This document shows positions 46,047-57,503 of a stretch of DNA of 62,635 nt, one piece after another. This DNA comes from Lachnospiraceae bacterium. Lineage in GTDB: Bacteria > Bacillota_A > Clostridia > Lachnospirales > Lachnospiraceae. A model generated the notes under the pieces. That model was not told where the DNA came from, ran no database searches, and saw nothing but the letters and a program-made list of their open reading frames with translations. The DNA lies in NCBI GenBank assembly GCA_017391465.1, contig JAFOYH010000037.1, positions 1 through 62,635 of the forward strand. The letters are read 5' to 3'. Position numbers and translations under genes: made by a program. Position 1 is the first letter of the stretch, and each line of letters opens with the position of its first letter.

Positions 46047-46744
46047 TTTTTACACAGTCGATAGCCCTGACCCCAGACTGTTTCAATATATTCTTCATCC
46101 GGGTCAGCCTTTTTTAATTTGCTGCGCAAATTACTAATATGTATTTTCACTGCGTTATCATCACCCATATATGGCTGTCGCCAAACCGATTCATACAAAC
46201 TTGCCTTTGTATAAATACAGTCACGATGACACATCAGCAAACACAGGATCATATACTCTTTCACTGTCAGATTCAAAGACTGTTGCTTCATCTCGATCTT
46301 TTTAATCGAACCATTGACAATGTTCAGTCCTTTGTACTGATATAAACGTACATTATGTGTTCTTCGATATGCTTCTCTTAAGTGATAGTTAATAATTTCT
46401 TCTAATCCTTCCCGATCCGAAGTCGCATCGATCCACCCATTGAACAGTTCTTCCATATCCCCATCATTTCGTTCTGTATCCCTTAAAAAATGAACATTCA
46501 TGAGAGGAACATCTGTAAATCTGCGAATCTGTCGAATGTATTCTTTCACATTCTCATCCAATATTTCGCAAAACCATACAATCATATCATACGGATGCAT
46601 CTTTACCATATTCAGCAAATCTGCGTCTGCAACTGATGTCACCTGATGGCCAAGCTCACAAAAACGTGCTTCCATGCGTTGTTCCTGTGGTATCGACTGC
46701 TCTGCCAATAAAATAGTCGCCATTCCATCGTCCATCCTTTGCAT
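46043..46744 (-). CDS. orphan OmpR-type response regulator with degenerate receiver
   Basis: 233 aa. The C-terminal winged helix (about 140-232) is a good Trans_reg_C domain: LNLTVKEYMILCLLMCHRDCIYTKASLYESVWRQPY and the end VKIHISNLRSKLKK with YIETVWGQGYRLCKN. The N-terminal receiver-like domain lacks the acidic pair (ILLAEQ instead of D-D) and has Phe at the usual phospho-Asp position (YDMIVWFCEIL). It is therefore probably a phosphorylation-independent regulator. No kinase is adjacent. The start codon among Met1, Met4 and Met8 is uncertain. Confidence 0.82.
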   Translation of the reverse strand: MQRMDDGMATILLAEQSIPQEQRMEARFCELGHQVTSVADADLLNMVKMHPYDMIVWFCEILDENVKEYIRQIRRFTDVPLMNVHFLRDTERNDGDMEELFNGWIDATSDREGLEEIINYHLREAYRRTHNVRLYQYKGLNIVNGSIKKIEMKQQSLNLTVKEYMILCLLMCHRDCIYTKASLYESVWRQPYMGDDNAVKIHISNLRSKLKKADPDEEYIETVWGQGYRLCKN

Positions 46745-46774
46745 AGAGTTTTTTCAGTATAACATAATTTATCC

Positions 46775-46807
46775 CAAAAAGAAAGGATATGCAAAACACA
46801 TCCTTTC
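46775..46807 (-). terminator. terminator of clpB
   Basis: The stem GAAAGGATGTG / CATATCCTTTC (one G-U pair) with a five-base loop and T5 on the minus strand, nine bases after the stop. Confidence 0.85.
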
Positions 46808-46816
46808 ATAAATTCC

Positions 46817-49402
46817 TTAATTCTTTACTTTCGCCTTCAATTCCACGCCATCATAACAAATACGAATCACGTCCCCCGGCATTACCTGATCTGCCAAAAT
46901 TAAACGCCCTGCCAATGTCTCCACATGTTTCTGAAGAAAACGCTTCAACGGACGTGCTCCATAAACCGGATCATAACCATGTTCAATGATGTAGGCTTTC
47001 GCATCTTCATCCAGTTCAATCAAAATCTCTCTGTCCGACAGACGTTTATTCAGATTCTTCATCAAAATATCCACAATACTCTGAATATCCGACTTACTCA
47101 ATGGTTTAAACATGATGATCTCATCCAGGCGGTTTAAAAATTCCGGACGGAAATGTCCACGGAGCTCATTCATCACCATCTTCTCTGCAGATTCTTCAAT
47201 ATCACCTGCTGCATTAATTCCGTTTAACAAGTACTCAGAACCAATATTCGATGTCATGATCAGGATTGTATTCTTAAAGTCCACGCATCTTCCCTGAGAA
47301 TCGGTAATACGACCATCATCGAGTACCTGAAGCAGTACATTAAACACATCCGGATGCGCTTTTTCAATCTCATCAAAGAGAACAACCGAATATGGTTTTC
47401 TGCGAACTGCTTCGGTCAACTGGCCGCCTTCTTCATATCCCACATATCCCGGAGGAGCTCCAATCAGACGAGAAACAGAAAACTTCTCCATATACTCACT
47501 CATATCAATACGGACAATATTCGACTCATCATCAAACAGACTTTCTGCCAGTGCCTTGGCAAGTTCTGTCTTACCTACACCTGTTGGTCCAAGAAACATA
47601 AAGGAACCGATCGGCTTGGTTTCATCCTTAATACCTGCTCTGGAACGAATAATAGCCTCTGTCACTTTCTGGATACCTTCCTCCTGTCCAATGACACGTT
47701 TATGAAGTTCTTTATCCAAATTCAATGTCTTCTGGCGTTCACTCTCTGTCAGTTTTGCCACCGGGATGCCCGTCCAGCGGGATACGATACGTCCAATCTC
47801 ATCCTCTGTTACCTGTTCACGAACCAGCGAATCTTTCGCACTGTGAATCTTATGTTCCTGTTCTTCAAGCTGACGTTTTAATTCCGGAAGCTTTCCATAC
47901 TGTAATTCTGCTGCACGATTCAGATTATAATCTCTTTGCGCCATCTCAATCTCTTTATTCACATTCTCAATCTGCTCTCTTAAGATACGGATCTGATCCA
48001 CATCTTTTTTGTCTGCTTCCCATTTCGCCTTTTCTATCTGAAAATCTTCACGAAGCTCTGCGATCTCTTTCTGAATTGCCGCAAGGCGTTCCCTGCTCAA
48101 ATGGTCATCTTCTCGTTTTAATGCTGCTTCTTCGATCTCAAGCTGCATAATCTTACGTGACACCTCATCAAGTTCGGTTGGCATGGAATCCAGTTCTGTC
48201 TTAATAAGCGCACAGGCTTCATCCACAAGGTCGATAGCCTTATCCGGGAGAAAACGATCCGAAATGTAGCGATTCGACAAAACTGCAGCTGCAACCAGCG
48301 AACCATCCGTAATCTTCACACCATGAAAAACTTCATAGCGATCCTTCAGACCTCTCAAAATGGAGATTGTATCTTCCACCGTTGGTTCATCAACCATCAC
48401 CGGCTGAAAACGACGTTCCAGAGCTTTATCCTTTTCGATATACTGGCGATATTCATCTAAGGTTGTAGCACCAATACAATGAAGCTCACCTCGTGCCAGC
48501 ATTGGTTTTAACATGTTGCCTGCATCCATCGCACCATCCGTCTTACCTGCCCCAACGATCAGATGCAATTCATCAACAAACAACAGAATACGACCTTCAC
48601 TCTTGCGCACTTCTTCAAGAACAGCTTTCAGACGTTCTTCAAATTCGCCGCGGTACTTGGCACCTGCAACAAGGGCTCCCATATCCAACGAAAAAATCTG
48701 CTTATCCTTTAATCCATCCGGCACATCACCGCGGACAATACGCTGTGCCAGCCCTTCAATGACCGCCGTCTTGCCTACTCCCGGTTCACCGATCAGTACC
48801 GGATTGTTCTTCGTCTTACGTGAAAGAATGCGCACAATGTTACGAATCTCACTGTCACGGCCAATGACCGGATCCAGCTTCTGCTTGCGAGCCTTTTCCA
48901 CCAGATTCTCCCCGTACTTACTTAAGCTGTCATACGTTCCTTCCGGATTATCACTGGTCACCCGCTGATTCCCACGTACTTCCATTAACGCTTTCAGAAA
49001 TCTGTCTCTTGTAATCTGAAAATTCTTAAAAAGGGTACGAAGATCCCGATTGGCTGTTTCAAGCAATGCTAAAAATAAATGTTCAACAGACACATATTCA
49101 TCACCCATCTGTTTCGCTTCCTGCTCCGCCTGAGTAAATGTCCGGTTCAGATCCTGGCTCATATACTGCTGACCACCCTGCACTTTTGTGCGTCCGGACA
49201 ATACTCTTTCTGCCTGATAAACAAACCCCTGCGTATTCAACGCCATCTTATCTAAAAGTCTAACGATCAGACTATCATCCTTATCTAAAAGTGCATAAAG
49301 CAGGTGAATCTGATCAATCTCCTGATTCCCATACGTAATAGCCAGACTCTGACAACTCTGTACTGCTTCCAGAGATTTCTGTGTATATTTATTAAAATCC
49401 AT
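46817..49402 (-). CDS. clpB: chaperone protein ClpB
   Basis: 861 aa, the full-length disaggregase that works with DnaK. The N domain (1-145) is followed by AAA+1 with Walker A GEPGVGKT (205-212), a middle coiled-coil domain (about 410-525) and AAA+2 with [17 protein letters not shown] (near 605) and the sensor [10 protein letters not shown] region. The middle domain separates ClpB from ClpC/ClpA. An AGGAGG site precedes the ATG. No CIRCE or CtsR operator was found at its promoter. Confidence 0.97.
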   Translation of the reverse strand: MDFNKYTQKSLEAVQSCQSLAITYGNQEIDQIHLLYALLDKDDSLIVRLLDKMALNTQGFVYQAERVLSGRTKVQGGQQYMSQDLNRTFTQAEQEAKQMGDEYVSVEHLFLALLETANRDLRTLFKNFQITRDRFLKALMEVRGNQRVTSDNPEGTYDSLSKYGENLVEKARKQKLDPVIGRDSEIRNIVRILSRKTKNNPVLIGEPGVGKTAVIEGLAQRIVRGDVPDGLKDKQIFSLDMGALVAGAKYRGEFEERLKAVLEEVRKSEGRILLFVDELHLIVGAGKTDGAMDAGNMLKPMLARGELHCIGATTLDEYRQYIEKDKALERRFQPVMVDEPTVEDTISILRGLKDRYEVFHGVKITDGSLVAAAVLSNRYISDRFLPDKAIDLVDEACALIKTELDSMPTELDEVSRKIMQLEIEEAALKREDDHLSRERLAAIQKEIAELREDFQIEKAKWEADKKDVDQIRILREQIENVNKEIEMAQRDYNLNRAAELQYGKLPELKRQLEEQEHKIHSAKDSLVREQVTEDEIGRIVSRWTGIPVAKLTESERQKTLNLDKELHKRVIGQEEGIQKVTEAIIRSRAGIKDETKPIGSFMFLGPTGVGKTELAKALAESLFDDESNIVRIDMSEYMEKFSVSRLIGAPPGYVGYEEGGQLTEAVRRKPYSVVLFDEIEKAHPDVFNVLLQVLDDGRITDSQGRCVDFKNTILIMTSNIGSEYLLNGINAAGDIEESAEKMVMNELRGHFRPEFLNRLDEIIMFKPLSKSDIQSIVDILMKNLNKRLSDREILIELDEDAKAYIIEHGYDPVYGARPLKRFLQKHVETLAGRLILADQVMPGDVIRICYDGVELKAKVKN

Positions 49403-49448
49403 AAAATTTACCTCCTATCCGTATACAATTATTATATGTTCTATTCGT

Positions 49449-49477
49449 AATATAACAGTCGTTTTTGAGTTTGTCAA
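49449..49477 (-). promoter_or_regulatory. promoter of clpB
   Basis: -35 TTGACA (49472-49477), a 17-bp spacer and -10 TATATT (49449-49454) on the minus strand; looks like a housekeeping sigma-A promoter. Confidence 0.83.
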
Positions 49478-49490
49478 TATTATATTAAAA

Positions 49491-49519
49491 TTGCTTTTTC
49501 TGTTATAGTGAGTTATAAT
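49491..49519 (+). promoter_or_regulatory. promoter of the NAPRTase gene
   Basis: -35 TTGCTT (49491-49496), a 17-bp spacer and a consensus -10 TATAAT (49514-49519), divergent from the clpB promoter by 14 bases. Confidence 0.78.
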
Positions 49520-49567
49520 TTGGTAAAGATTAGTTATATCACAACCAAAGAAAGGTCACGATGCCCT

Positions 49568-51025
49568 ATGAAACCATCGAATTTAACATTATTAACGGAT
49601 TTATATGAATTAACCATGATGCAGGGTTTCTTTGAAACAAAGGCGAATGAAACCGTCATTTTTGATGTTTTCTACCGTTCCAATCCGGAAGGTGCAGCTT
49701 ACTCGATCACTGCAGGCCTGGAACAAGTCATTGACTATATTAATCAACTGCATTTTGAATCCGAAGACATTGCTTATCTTCGCTCATTAAACTTATTCCA
49801 TGAAGACTTCTTAGATTACTTAAAGAATTTCCGCTTTACAGGGGATATATACGCCATTCCTGAAGGGACTGTTGTTTTCCCTAAGGAACCGCTTTTAAAG
49901 ATCTGTGCTCCAATCATGGAAGCTCAGATTATTGAAACTGCTATTTTGAATATCATCAATCATCAAAGTCTTATCTGCACCAAAGCCGCACGTGTTGTAT
50001 ACGCTGCAGGCGGCGGCGTTATGGAATTTGGTTTGCGTCGTGCTCAGGGACCGGACGCCGGTATTTACGGTGCCCGCGCGGCAGTCATCGGCGGCTGCAT
50101 TGCTACATCCAATGTTCTTGCCGGTCAGATGTTTGATATCCCGGTGCGCGGCACACATGCGCACAGTTGGGTTATGAGCTTCAAAACCGAACTGGAAGCT
50201 TTTCGCACCTACGCGAATATGTATCCAAACAACTGCATTTTACTTGTTGATACTTATGACACCCTTAAACATGGTGTCCCACATGCCATTCAGGTTTTTG
50301 ATGAATTAAAAGCAAAAGGTATTCAGCCAAAACTTTACGGCATCCGTCTCGACAGCGGTGACCTTGCCTATTTATCAAAGAAAGCCCGTCAGATGCTTGA
50401 CGAAGCCGGTCATACTGAAGCGATCATCTCTGCTTCCAGTGACCTGGATGAATATCTCATTGACAGTTTGCACAGCCAGGGTGCCAAGATTACATCCTGG
50501 GGTGTTGGAACCAATCTCATCACTTCCAAAAATTGCCCTGCTTTCGGTGGTGTTTATAAACTGGCAGCTGTTACCGATGAAAACGGTAACTACAAACCAA
50601 AGATTAAAGTCTCTGAAAACATCGTCAAAGTAACCAATCCTGGTAACAAAACCATTTTCCGTCTTTATGACAAAGAAACCGGTAAGATTCGCGCGGATTT
50701 AATTGCATTGACCAATGAAACCTATAATCCGGATGAAACCCTGATGATTTTCGATCCAATCTCTACCTGGAAAAAAACATGGTTAAAAGGCGGCACTTAC
50801 ACTATCCGTGAACTTCTTGTTCCTGTATTTATTCAGGGCAAATGTGTCTATGAATCGCCATCCGTTATGGAAATTCGTGATTATTGTATAAGAGAACTCG
50901 ATACGCTCTGGGACGAATCCCGTCGTCTCGTAAATCCTCAGGAAGTGTATGTTGATCTTTCCAAACCTCTTTGGGAACTTAAAAATGAACTTCTTGATCA
51001 AGTTCATAATTTTAATGACAAATAA
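49568..51025 (+). CDS. pncB: nicotinate phosphoribosyltransferase
   Basis: 485 aa from ATG at 49568. It converts nicotinate and PRPP to nicotinate mononucleotide in the NAD salvage pathway. Family features: LLTDLYELTMMQGF at the N terminus, FGLRRAQGPDAG, GTHAHSWVM and GIRLDSGDLAYLSKKAR. AAAGG lies 12 bases before the ATG, a rather long spacing; the frame stays open to 49508, which would start upstream of the -10, so the later start is preferred. Confidence 0.94.
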   Translation: MKPSNLTLLTDLYELTMMQGFFETKANETVIFDVFYRSNPEGAAYSITAGLEQVIDYINQLHFESEDIAYLRSLNLFHEDFLDYLKNFRFTGDIYAIPEGTVVFPKEPLLKICAPIMEAQIIETAILNIINHQSLICTKAARVVYAAGGGVMEFGLRRAQGPDAGIYGARAAVIGGCIATSNVLAGQMFDIPVRGTHAHSWVMSFKTELEAFRTYANMYPNNCILLVDTYDTLKHGVPHAIQVFDELKAKGIQPKLYGIRLDSGDLAYLSKKARQMLDEAGHTEAIISASSDLDEYLIDSLHSQGAKITSWGVGTNLITSKNCPAFGGVYKLAAVTDENGNYKPKIKVSENIVKVTNPGNKTIFRLYDKETGKIRADLIALTNETYNPDETLMIFDPISTWKKTWLKGGTYTIRELLVPVFIQGKCVYESPSVMEIRDYCIRELDTLWDESRRLVNPQEVYVDLSKPLWELKNELLDQVHNFNDK

Positions 51026-51029
51026 CAGC

Positions 51030-51070
51030 AAAAAGCCGAATGCTTCATTTGAAACATTCGGCTTTTATTA
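51030..51070. terminator. bidirectional terminator between pncB and the kinase-like gene
   Basis: The stem AAAAGCCGAATG / CATTCGGCTTTT with a twelve-base loop between convergent genes. Confidence 0.88.
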
Positions 51071-51084
51071 TTATATTTCTTTAA

Positions 51085-53115
51085 TTACTGTGCCTGAATC
51101 ATATCTAAAAGAATACCTGTCTTGAAAATATTACCATCCATAGCAACAACAAATTTTCCGTGATTCTTTTCAACAATCTCTTTTGCAATCTTCAAACCAC
51201 CTGTAAGTTCGGTTTCTTTTGCTGCAATTGCCTTTGCGGCTTCCACTGCATCTGCTTTTACTGCATTCTTAACAATATAAATCAATTTACCATTCTGAGT
51301 ATACATCTCTGCATACACTCTGGAATCAACTTCTGTATACTGTTCAAGATTATCATAAATCATAGAAATTGCTTTCCACATATCTTCTTTGTTCATCTCA
51401 AGTACAATTGGTTTTTCCGGTGCTCGAAGTGTTACGGTCACTCCATTCTCTTTAAGGGCCGTACGATGAAGCTTACGCACATCCTTGTTCAACTGAATGA
51501 AGTCAAAGGATGTTGCAGAATCTCTTACAACAGAAGTTGTTCCCAATAAACTTTCGATTTCTTCTTTTGGCAAGAGAACTGTCTGTTCTGCATTATTCAC
51601 CGTTTGTTCTTCTGACATGATCACTGGTTCATCGCCGATCGCCTGATCTACAGATGCACCAAGATCCATATGCTCCCAATCTCCAGAGACATCCATGTTC
51701 TGTGCTGCAGCAATAGCTGCTGCCTGTGCAAGATCACTTTCAAGATCCGAAGCAATCTTTGTATCTCCACTTACACCTTCCACTTCTTCCTGTGCTGCAG
51801 CTTCTTCATCTTCTTCATCTTCATTCACATCGTCTTCTTCATATTCGGTATTACCTTTACGGATAATCCAACTAACGAAACAAATACTCTCGAGAACAAA
51901 AATAATTGGAACAATGACATAAACCACAGGAATACCCATGAATTCATAAGCATCTAAATTAAATAATGCAAAAACTAACGCACCATTCAACGCTACAAGT
52001 ACAATAATAAACAGAAGCACTCTTGGAACTACAGGCAATTTACCAATAGAATCAAAGAGACGGTAAATCATCATATTGCTGATAAATGTTCCTGCTTTAA
52101 TACGACGCACCATGCTAAAATATCCACGAATAATAAAGATATAAGCGAGTACTAATAAACCTGCCGCCGCATAAATACCATAACCATCTTCAGATGTGTA
52201 CATATAATATGCACCAAACAGAGTGCCGCCACCTAACGCAATAACCAGAATCAATGCAATTTCTGTAAACACTTTATCAAACAAAGACAACTTAATACCT
52301 GAATAGCCTTTAACATTACCTGTTGCAACAATACTGAAAATTAACATCAATACGAAAATCACTACTGCGACAATGGCTGCAATCTTTGCAATGTCAAACA
52401 TAGAGCTTAAGTTTTCAAATGCTTCATATCTTTCATAAAACACATCATTCGTAACCGTCAGCTCATTATCCACAGATGCATAGATTGTGTAGACTTCCGA
52501 CCAGGACATAAGTTTTTCTTCCCAAGCTGCCTTGTCGAATGCACTGTTGTCCATGCCCATATTCAAAGAAAACGCACCTTCCGAAGAATCCATACGCATA
52601 AAATAATAGCTGGATTCAATACGCTCTACAGCATCTTCACCACTTGCAATCACTTCACGATCATCTTCATCATAAACAACAAATGCAAAATTGCTATCGG
52701 CCATCATATAATCCCGAATCAAATCCTGATTCGCCTGTTCAAGATTATCTTTTGAAATCTCACCACGAGCTTCAATATCTTCAATGATATCCAGAACCTT
52801 TTTAACATTAGCATCATATGCTTCGCCAAAATAACTGCTATGATAATAATTCGGCTGGGATGTCATCGTGCCTCCATTGCTAAAATATGTATATACAACA
52901 AATCCCGAAACCACCAAAACAATAGCCGCTGCAAACATTAAAAATCTCGCGATTGCTTTTAATGGTGCGCTCTTTGTTGGATGGAATCGACCATCATCTT
53001 CCAGATCCACTTCCTCTTCGAACTCCTCTGTCTCTAAAACCGGATCTTCTGATTCATCCATAGACACTTCATCGACCTCATCCCAGAAGTCTTTTTTCTT
53101 GCCAAATAAACCCAT
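51085..53115 (-). CDS. membrane protein with a degenerate histidine-kinase-like C terminus
   Basis: 676 aa. An acidic cytoplasmic start precedes a membrane segment (about 56-77), an extracytoplasmic domain of about 165 residues, five more membrane segments (about 245-265, 283-303, 315-333, 364-384, 396-416), an acidic linker (422-450) and a C-terminal domain. That domain resembles the HATPase of VanS-like clostridial kinases: MWKAISMIYDNLEQYTEVDS (D588-N589 at the N box) and GGLKIAKEIVEKNHG (639-653) ending DGNIFKTGILL. No phospho-His box or DxGxG box is seen. It is probably a pseudokinase sensor. No response regulator is adjacent. Confidence 0.7.
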   Translation of the reverse strand: MGLFGKKKDFWDEVDEVSMDESEDPVLETEEFEEEVDLEDDGRFHPTKSAPLKAIARFLMFAAAIVLVVSGFVVYTYFSNGGTMTSQPNYYHSSYFGEAYDANVKKVLDIIEDIEARGEISKDNLEQANQDLIRDYMMADSNFAFVVYDEDDREVIASGEDAVERIESSYYFMRMDSSEGAFSLNMGMDNSAFDKAAWEEKLMSWSEVYTIYASVDNELTVTNDVFYERYEAFENLSSMFDIAKIAAIVAVVIFVLMLIFSIVATGNVKGYSGIKLSLFDKVFTEIALILVIALGGGTLFGAYYMYTSEDGYGIYAAAGLLVLAYIFIIRGYFSMVRRIKAGTFISNMMIYRLFDSIGKLPVVPRVLLFIIVLVALNGALVFALFNLDAYEFMGIPVVYVIVPIIFVLESICFVSWIIRKGNTEYEEDDVNEDEEDEEAAAQEEVEGVSGDTKIASDLESDLAQAAAIAAAQNMDVSGDWEHMDLGASVDQAIGDEPVIMSEEQTVNNAEQTVLLPKEEIESLLGTTSVVRDSATSFDFIQLNKDVRKLHRTALKENGVTVTLRAPEKPIVLEMNKEDMWKAISMIYDNLEQYTEVDSRVYAEMYTQNGKLIYIVKNAVKADAVEAAKAIAAKETELTGGLKIAKEIVEKNHGKFVVAMDGNIFKTGILLDMIQAQ

Positions 53116-53190
53116 GATCTATCCTCCTGTATTTAAACTGTTTTTTCTCACACTATAGCCATCTTATTCTACACTACTTTTTATGGATTT

Positions 53191-54135
53191 TCAATGTTTT
53201 AAAGAAATTTCCTTGTTCAACCAGGTATATAAATCTTCATAGACATCTTTACGATTAATTTCATTTAAGACCTCATGTCGTGCACCATCATACATCAACA
53301 TGTCCAGTTTTTCGTTGCCAGCTAAAGTGAACATATCATAAATTTTCTGTACACCTTCACCATAATCTCCGACCGGATCCGCATCGCCAGACACAAAGAG
53401 AATTGGCATCTGTCTTGGAACTTTTTCAATATTCTTTGTTTTGGAAATAAACTGAATACCTTTAAATAATTCGTAAAAACCATTCACCGTAAATACAAAC
53501 TGACATCTTGGATCAGAAACATAACGATCAACAATCATTTCATCGCGACTGATCCAATCGGATGGTGTACGTAATGGTTTAATCCCTTTATTATAAGAGC
53601 CAAAAGCAATTTTGTTTACCAGTGCACTACGATAATGCCATCCTTTGACACATGCGATCAGACGCGCAATGACCTGACCTGCCACTGCTAATGGAATCGG
53701 ATGATATCCTGTTCCCATAACAATCGCACCATCTACGCTCTTTCGATATTTCACCAGAAAATATCGCACCAAAAAAGATCCCATACTATGACCGAGAATA
53801 AAATACGGTACATTTGGAAAACGTTCTTTGAAATGTTTTTCAACCTTTTTCAAATCATCCACCATGTGTTCAAATCCATGTTCTCCGACAAATCCCCAGT
53901 CTTCTTCCGAAGCCACAGAACTTCCATGTCCCAGGTGATCATTCCCTACGACAGCAATACCCTTGCTGCACAAAAAACGTGCAAACTCATCATAACGGTC
54001 AATAAACTCTACCATGCCGTGAGCAATCTGAAGTACACCAACCACTTCGATACCTTCCGGAATCCAGCACACACCATGGATTTTTGTGAAACGATCAGAG
54101 GATTTAAAATAAAAATTCTGTTTCTTAATCTTCAT
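53191..54135 (-). CDS. alpha/beta hydrolase, monoacylglycerol-lipase/serine aminopeptidase S33 type
   Basis: 314 aa from ATG at 54135, which has GAGGTGG upstream and overlaps the end of the sir2 gene. The fold markers are VLQIAHGMVEFIDRYDEFARFLCSKG, NDHLGHG and the nucleophile elbow GHSMG; the acid is expected in GDADPVGDY and the His in ARHEVLNE. It resembles monoacylglycerol lipases and lysophospholipases, with no signal peptide, so it acts in the cytoplasm or at the inner membrane face. Translation is probably coupled to sir2. Confidence 0.88.
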   Translation of the reverse strand: MKIKKQNFYFKSSDRFTKIHGVCWIPEGIEVVGVLQIAHGMVEFIDRYDEFARFLCSKGIAVVGNDHLGHGSSVASEEDWGFVGEHGFEHMVDDLKKVEKHFKERFPNVPYFILGHSMGSFLVRYFLVKYRKSVDGAIVMGTGYHPIPLAVAGQVIARLIACVKGWHYRSALVNKIAFGSYNKGIKPLRTPSDWISRDEMIVDRYVSDPRCQFVFTVNGFYELFKGIQFISKTKNIEKVPRQMPILFVSGDADPVGDYGEGVQKIYDMFTLAGNEKLDMLMYDGARHEVLNEINRKDVYEDLYTWLNKEISLKH

Positions 54136-54850
54136 CACTAACCACCTCACTTAACACTTTTCCTATACTGTCATGAATCAGTACATTGGCCTTTCGGTCA
54201 TACGGTGTCTCACTCTTATTGATCAAAACAAGCTTATCCCCCGAATAATACTGAATAAATCCCGCTGCCGGATATACATTCAGAGACGTTCCTCCAATGA
54301 TCAGAACATCTGCTTTTTGAATGGCATTCAGGCTGGAACGAATCGTCATATCATCCAATCCTTCTTCATATAAAACCACATCCGGTTTGATGATCCCACC
54401 ACATTTTTCACAGCGCGGAATACCGTCTGCTTTTAAAATATAATTGACATCATAAAATTCGCGGCAACGCATACAGAAATTACGGTGTACCGTTCCATGC
54501 AGTTCATAAACACGTTTGCTTCCCGCAAGTTGATGCAGACCGTCAATATTCTGTGTAACAACTGCTTTTAATTTACCCATCGCTTCTAACTTAGCCAGAG
54601 CCAGATGCGCTGCATTCGGTTTGGCATCCAGATATAACATCGTACTTTTATAAAAATCATAGAAAATATCCGGATGTGCTATAAAAAACGAATGGGAAAG
54701 AATCTCCTCCGGAGAACGTTTATAACGTTTAATCGTGTTATAAATTCCTGTTTCACTTCGAAAATCCGGGATACCACTTTCTGTAGATACGCCTGCTCCA
54801 CCAAAAAACACAATATTATCCGAGTTCTGAATAATTTCCTTTAAAGTCAC
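54125..54850 (-). CDS. NAD-dependent protein deacylase, Sir2 family
   Basis: 241 aa. It removes acyl groups from lysines with NAD+. The NAD site is FFGGAGVSTESGIPDFRS and TQNIDGLHQLAG, the catalytic His is in YELHGTVH, and the zinc-binding cysteines are CMRC and CEKC. The end IGKVLSEVVSDED overlaps the start of the hydrolase gene. It is 15 bases after glpK on the same strand, so glpK-sir2-hydrolase may be one transcript. Confidence 0.94.
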   Translation of the reverse strand: MTLKEIIQNSDNIVFFGGAGVSTESGIPDFRSETGIYNTIKRYKRSPEEILSHSFFIAHPDIFYDFYKSTMLYLDAKPNAAHLALAKLEAMGKLKAVVTQNIDGLHQLAGSKRVYELHGTVHRNFCMRCREFYDVNYILKADGIPRCEKCGGIIKPDVVLYEEGLDDMTIRSSLNAIQKADVLIIGGTSLNVYPAAGFIQYYSGDKLVLINKSETPYDRKANVLIHDSIGKVLSEVVSDED

Positions 54851-54865
54851 TTCGTCACACCCTTT

Positions 54866-56368
<1,503 letters not shown>

Positions 56369-57367
56369 CTAACAACTTTTCTTTCCAGGTAAAATACCAA
56401 ATTCTTTTAATCTGTCTGTATCTTTAACCTTCTTATAATACTGCCTCTCCGCAATTCGATTACCCATACATTTACATGCCTGACCAGCCATCACATAATA
56501 ACTGTCATCCGGACATATTTCGTATGCACTTTCATAACAATTCAACGCCTCAGCAAGACACCCATTGCTGACCATCAAATTTCCTTCCATCACCAGAAGA
56601 TCATCCGCATCCGGTTCCAGTCGAACAGCCCGGTCAATGGCTCTTAGTCCCTTTTTCACAAAACCCAGCTGGTAATTGGCCATAGCCAGATAATACCATG
56701 CATTCACATTTGATGCAGAATATCGGGTTGCCTGCAGCGCCGCTTCTTCCAGTGCTTTAACCGTTCCAATTCCAGGACATCGATCTTCCATAATCTCGCT
56801 GGCAAAAAGCTCACACAACCCGAGCAAAGACTCTACCTTATCCTGTGATGTTACACGCTTCACAATACCTGATTTATGCTGTGCCGCATTTTTTGCCCGA
56901 GGATCTACGGGAACCTTTGTATATTCAATCGTTTCAAAAGGTCCTTTTTCATGCTGCATCAAATAATGTAATTTCTCAAAGCGTGCATCATCCGCTTCAA
57001 TCACAAGATAATTTTTATCCTTTCCAAAATTTAAACCAGGGAAAGTTTTCGATTTCAAAAGCAAACGCACATCCTGGACTTTGGCACAAATATTGCCTTC
57101 TAAAAATAATGCAGGACGTCGAACATAACGATAGATCATCGCCTTTTCATACCAGCCGATAATCTGATCCTCATAGACAAAGATAACCGGAACCCCTTCC
57201 ATATGACCGCTTCTTACAGTCCCATCATAGAAATCTTCCAATTCAGCCCCCATCATACCATCATCTTCACGATGACGGCTTAACGCCCAGCACTCACCTG
57301 CATAATCAAAAAATTCGTTCATTCGAAGTGTTGCCAGATTATCGATTTTTACTGCAAAAATGGCCAT
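56369..57367 (-). CDS. tetratricopeptide-repeat protein of unknown function
   Basis: 332 aa. The N-terminal half (1 to about 160) is an alpha/beta region I do not recognise, with VPVIFVYEDQIIGWYEKA and a YLVIEADDARFEKLHYLM strand-helix. From about 190 three or four TPR units follow (ALEEAALQATRYSASNVNAWYYLAMANYQLG; AIDRAVRLEPDADDLLVMEGN; ALNCYESAYEICPDDSYYVMAGQ, read in parts). TPR proteins mediate protein contacts. It ends ten bases before glpK begins and may be co-transcribed. Function unknown. Confidence 0.8.
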   Translation of the reverse strand: MAIFAVKIDNLATLRMNEFFDYAGECWALSRHREDDGMMGAELEDFYDGTVRSGHMEGVPVIFVYEDQIIGWYEKAMIYRYVRRPALFLEGNICAKVQDVRLLLKSKTFPGLNFGKDKNYLVIEADDARFEKLHYLMQHEKGPFETIEYTKVPVDPRAKNAAQHKSGIVKRVTSQDKVESLLGLCELFASEIMEDRCPGIGTVKALEEAALQATRYSASNVNAWYYLAMANYQLGFVKKGLRAIDRAVRLEPDADDLLVMEGNLMVSNGCLAEALNCYESAYEICPDDSYYVMAGQACKCMGNRIAERQYYKKVKDTDRLKEFGILPGKKSC

Positions 57368-57440
57368 CCGTTACGTCTCCCTTTCCTCTTTTTCATGTTC
57401 TTATTATAGAACATTTTAAATACAGATTCAATGAAAAGCC

Positions 57441-57469
57441 TTTACTTCCCTCGCCTTTTCGGCTACAAT
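57441..57469 (+). promoter_or_regulatory. promoter of the peptidyl-prolyl isomerase gene
   Basis: -35 TTTACT (57441-57446), a 17-bp spacer and -10 TACAAT (57464-57469). Confidence 0.75.
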
Positions 57470-57503
57470 ATGGTAAGAAAATCTAAAGAAAGGTGGATTT
57501 ATT

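Noticed and set aside
49430..49500. CtsR or CIRCE heat-shock operator at clpB
   Set aside because: No CTNNNTNNNNNNNGAG-like or GGTCAAA direct repeats could be found; the promoter looks like plain sigma-A.
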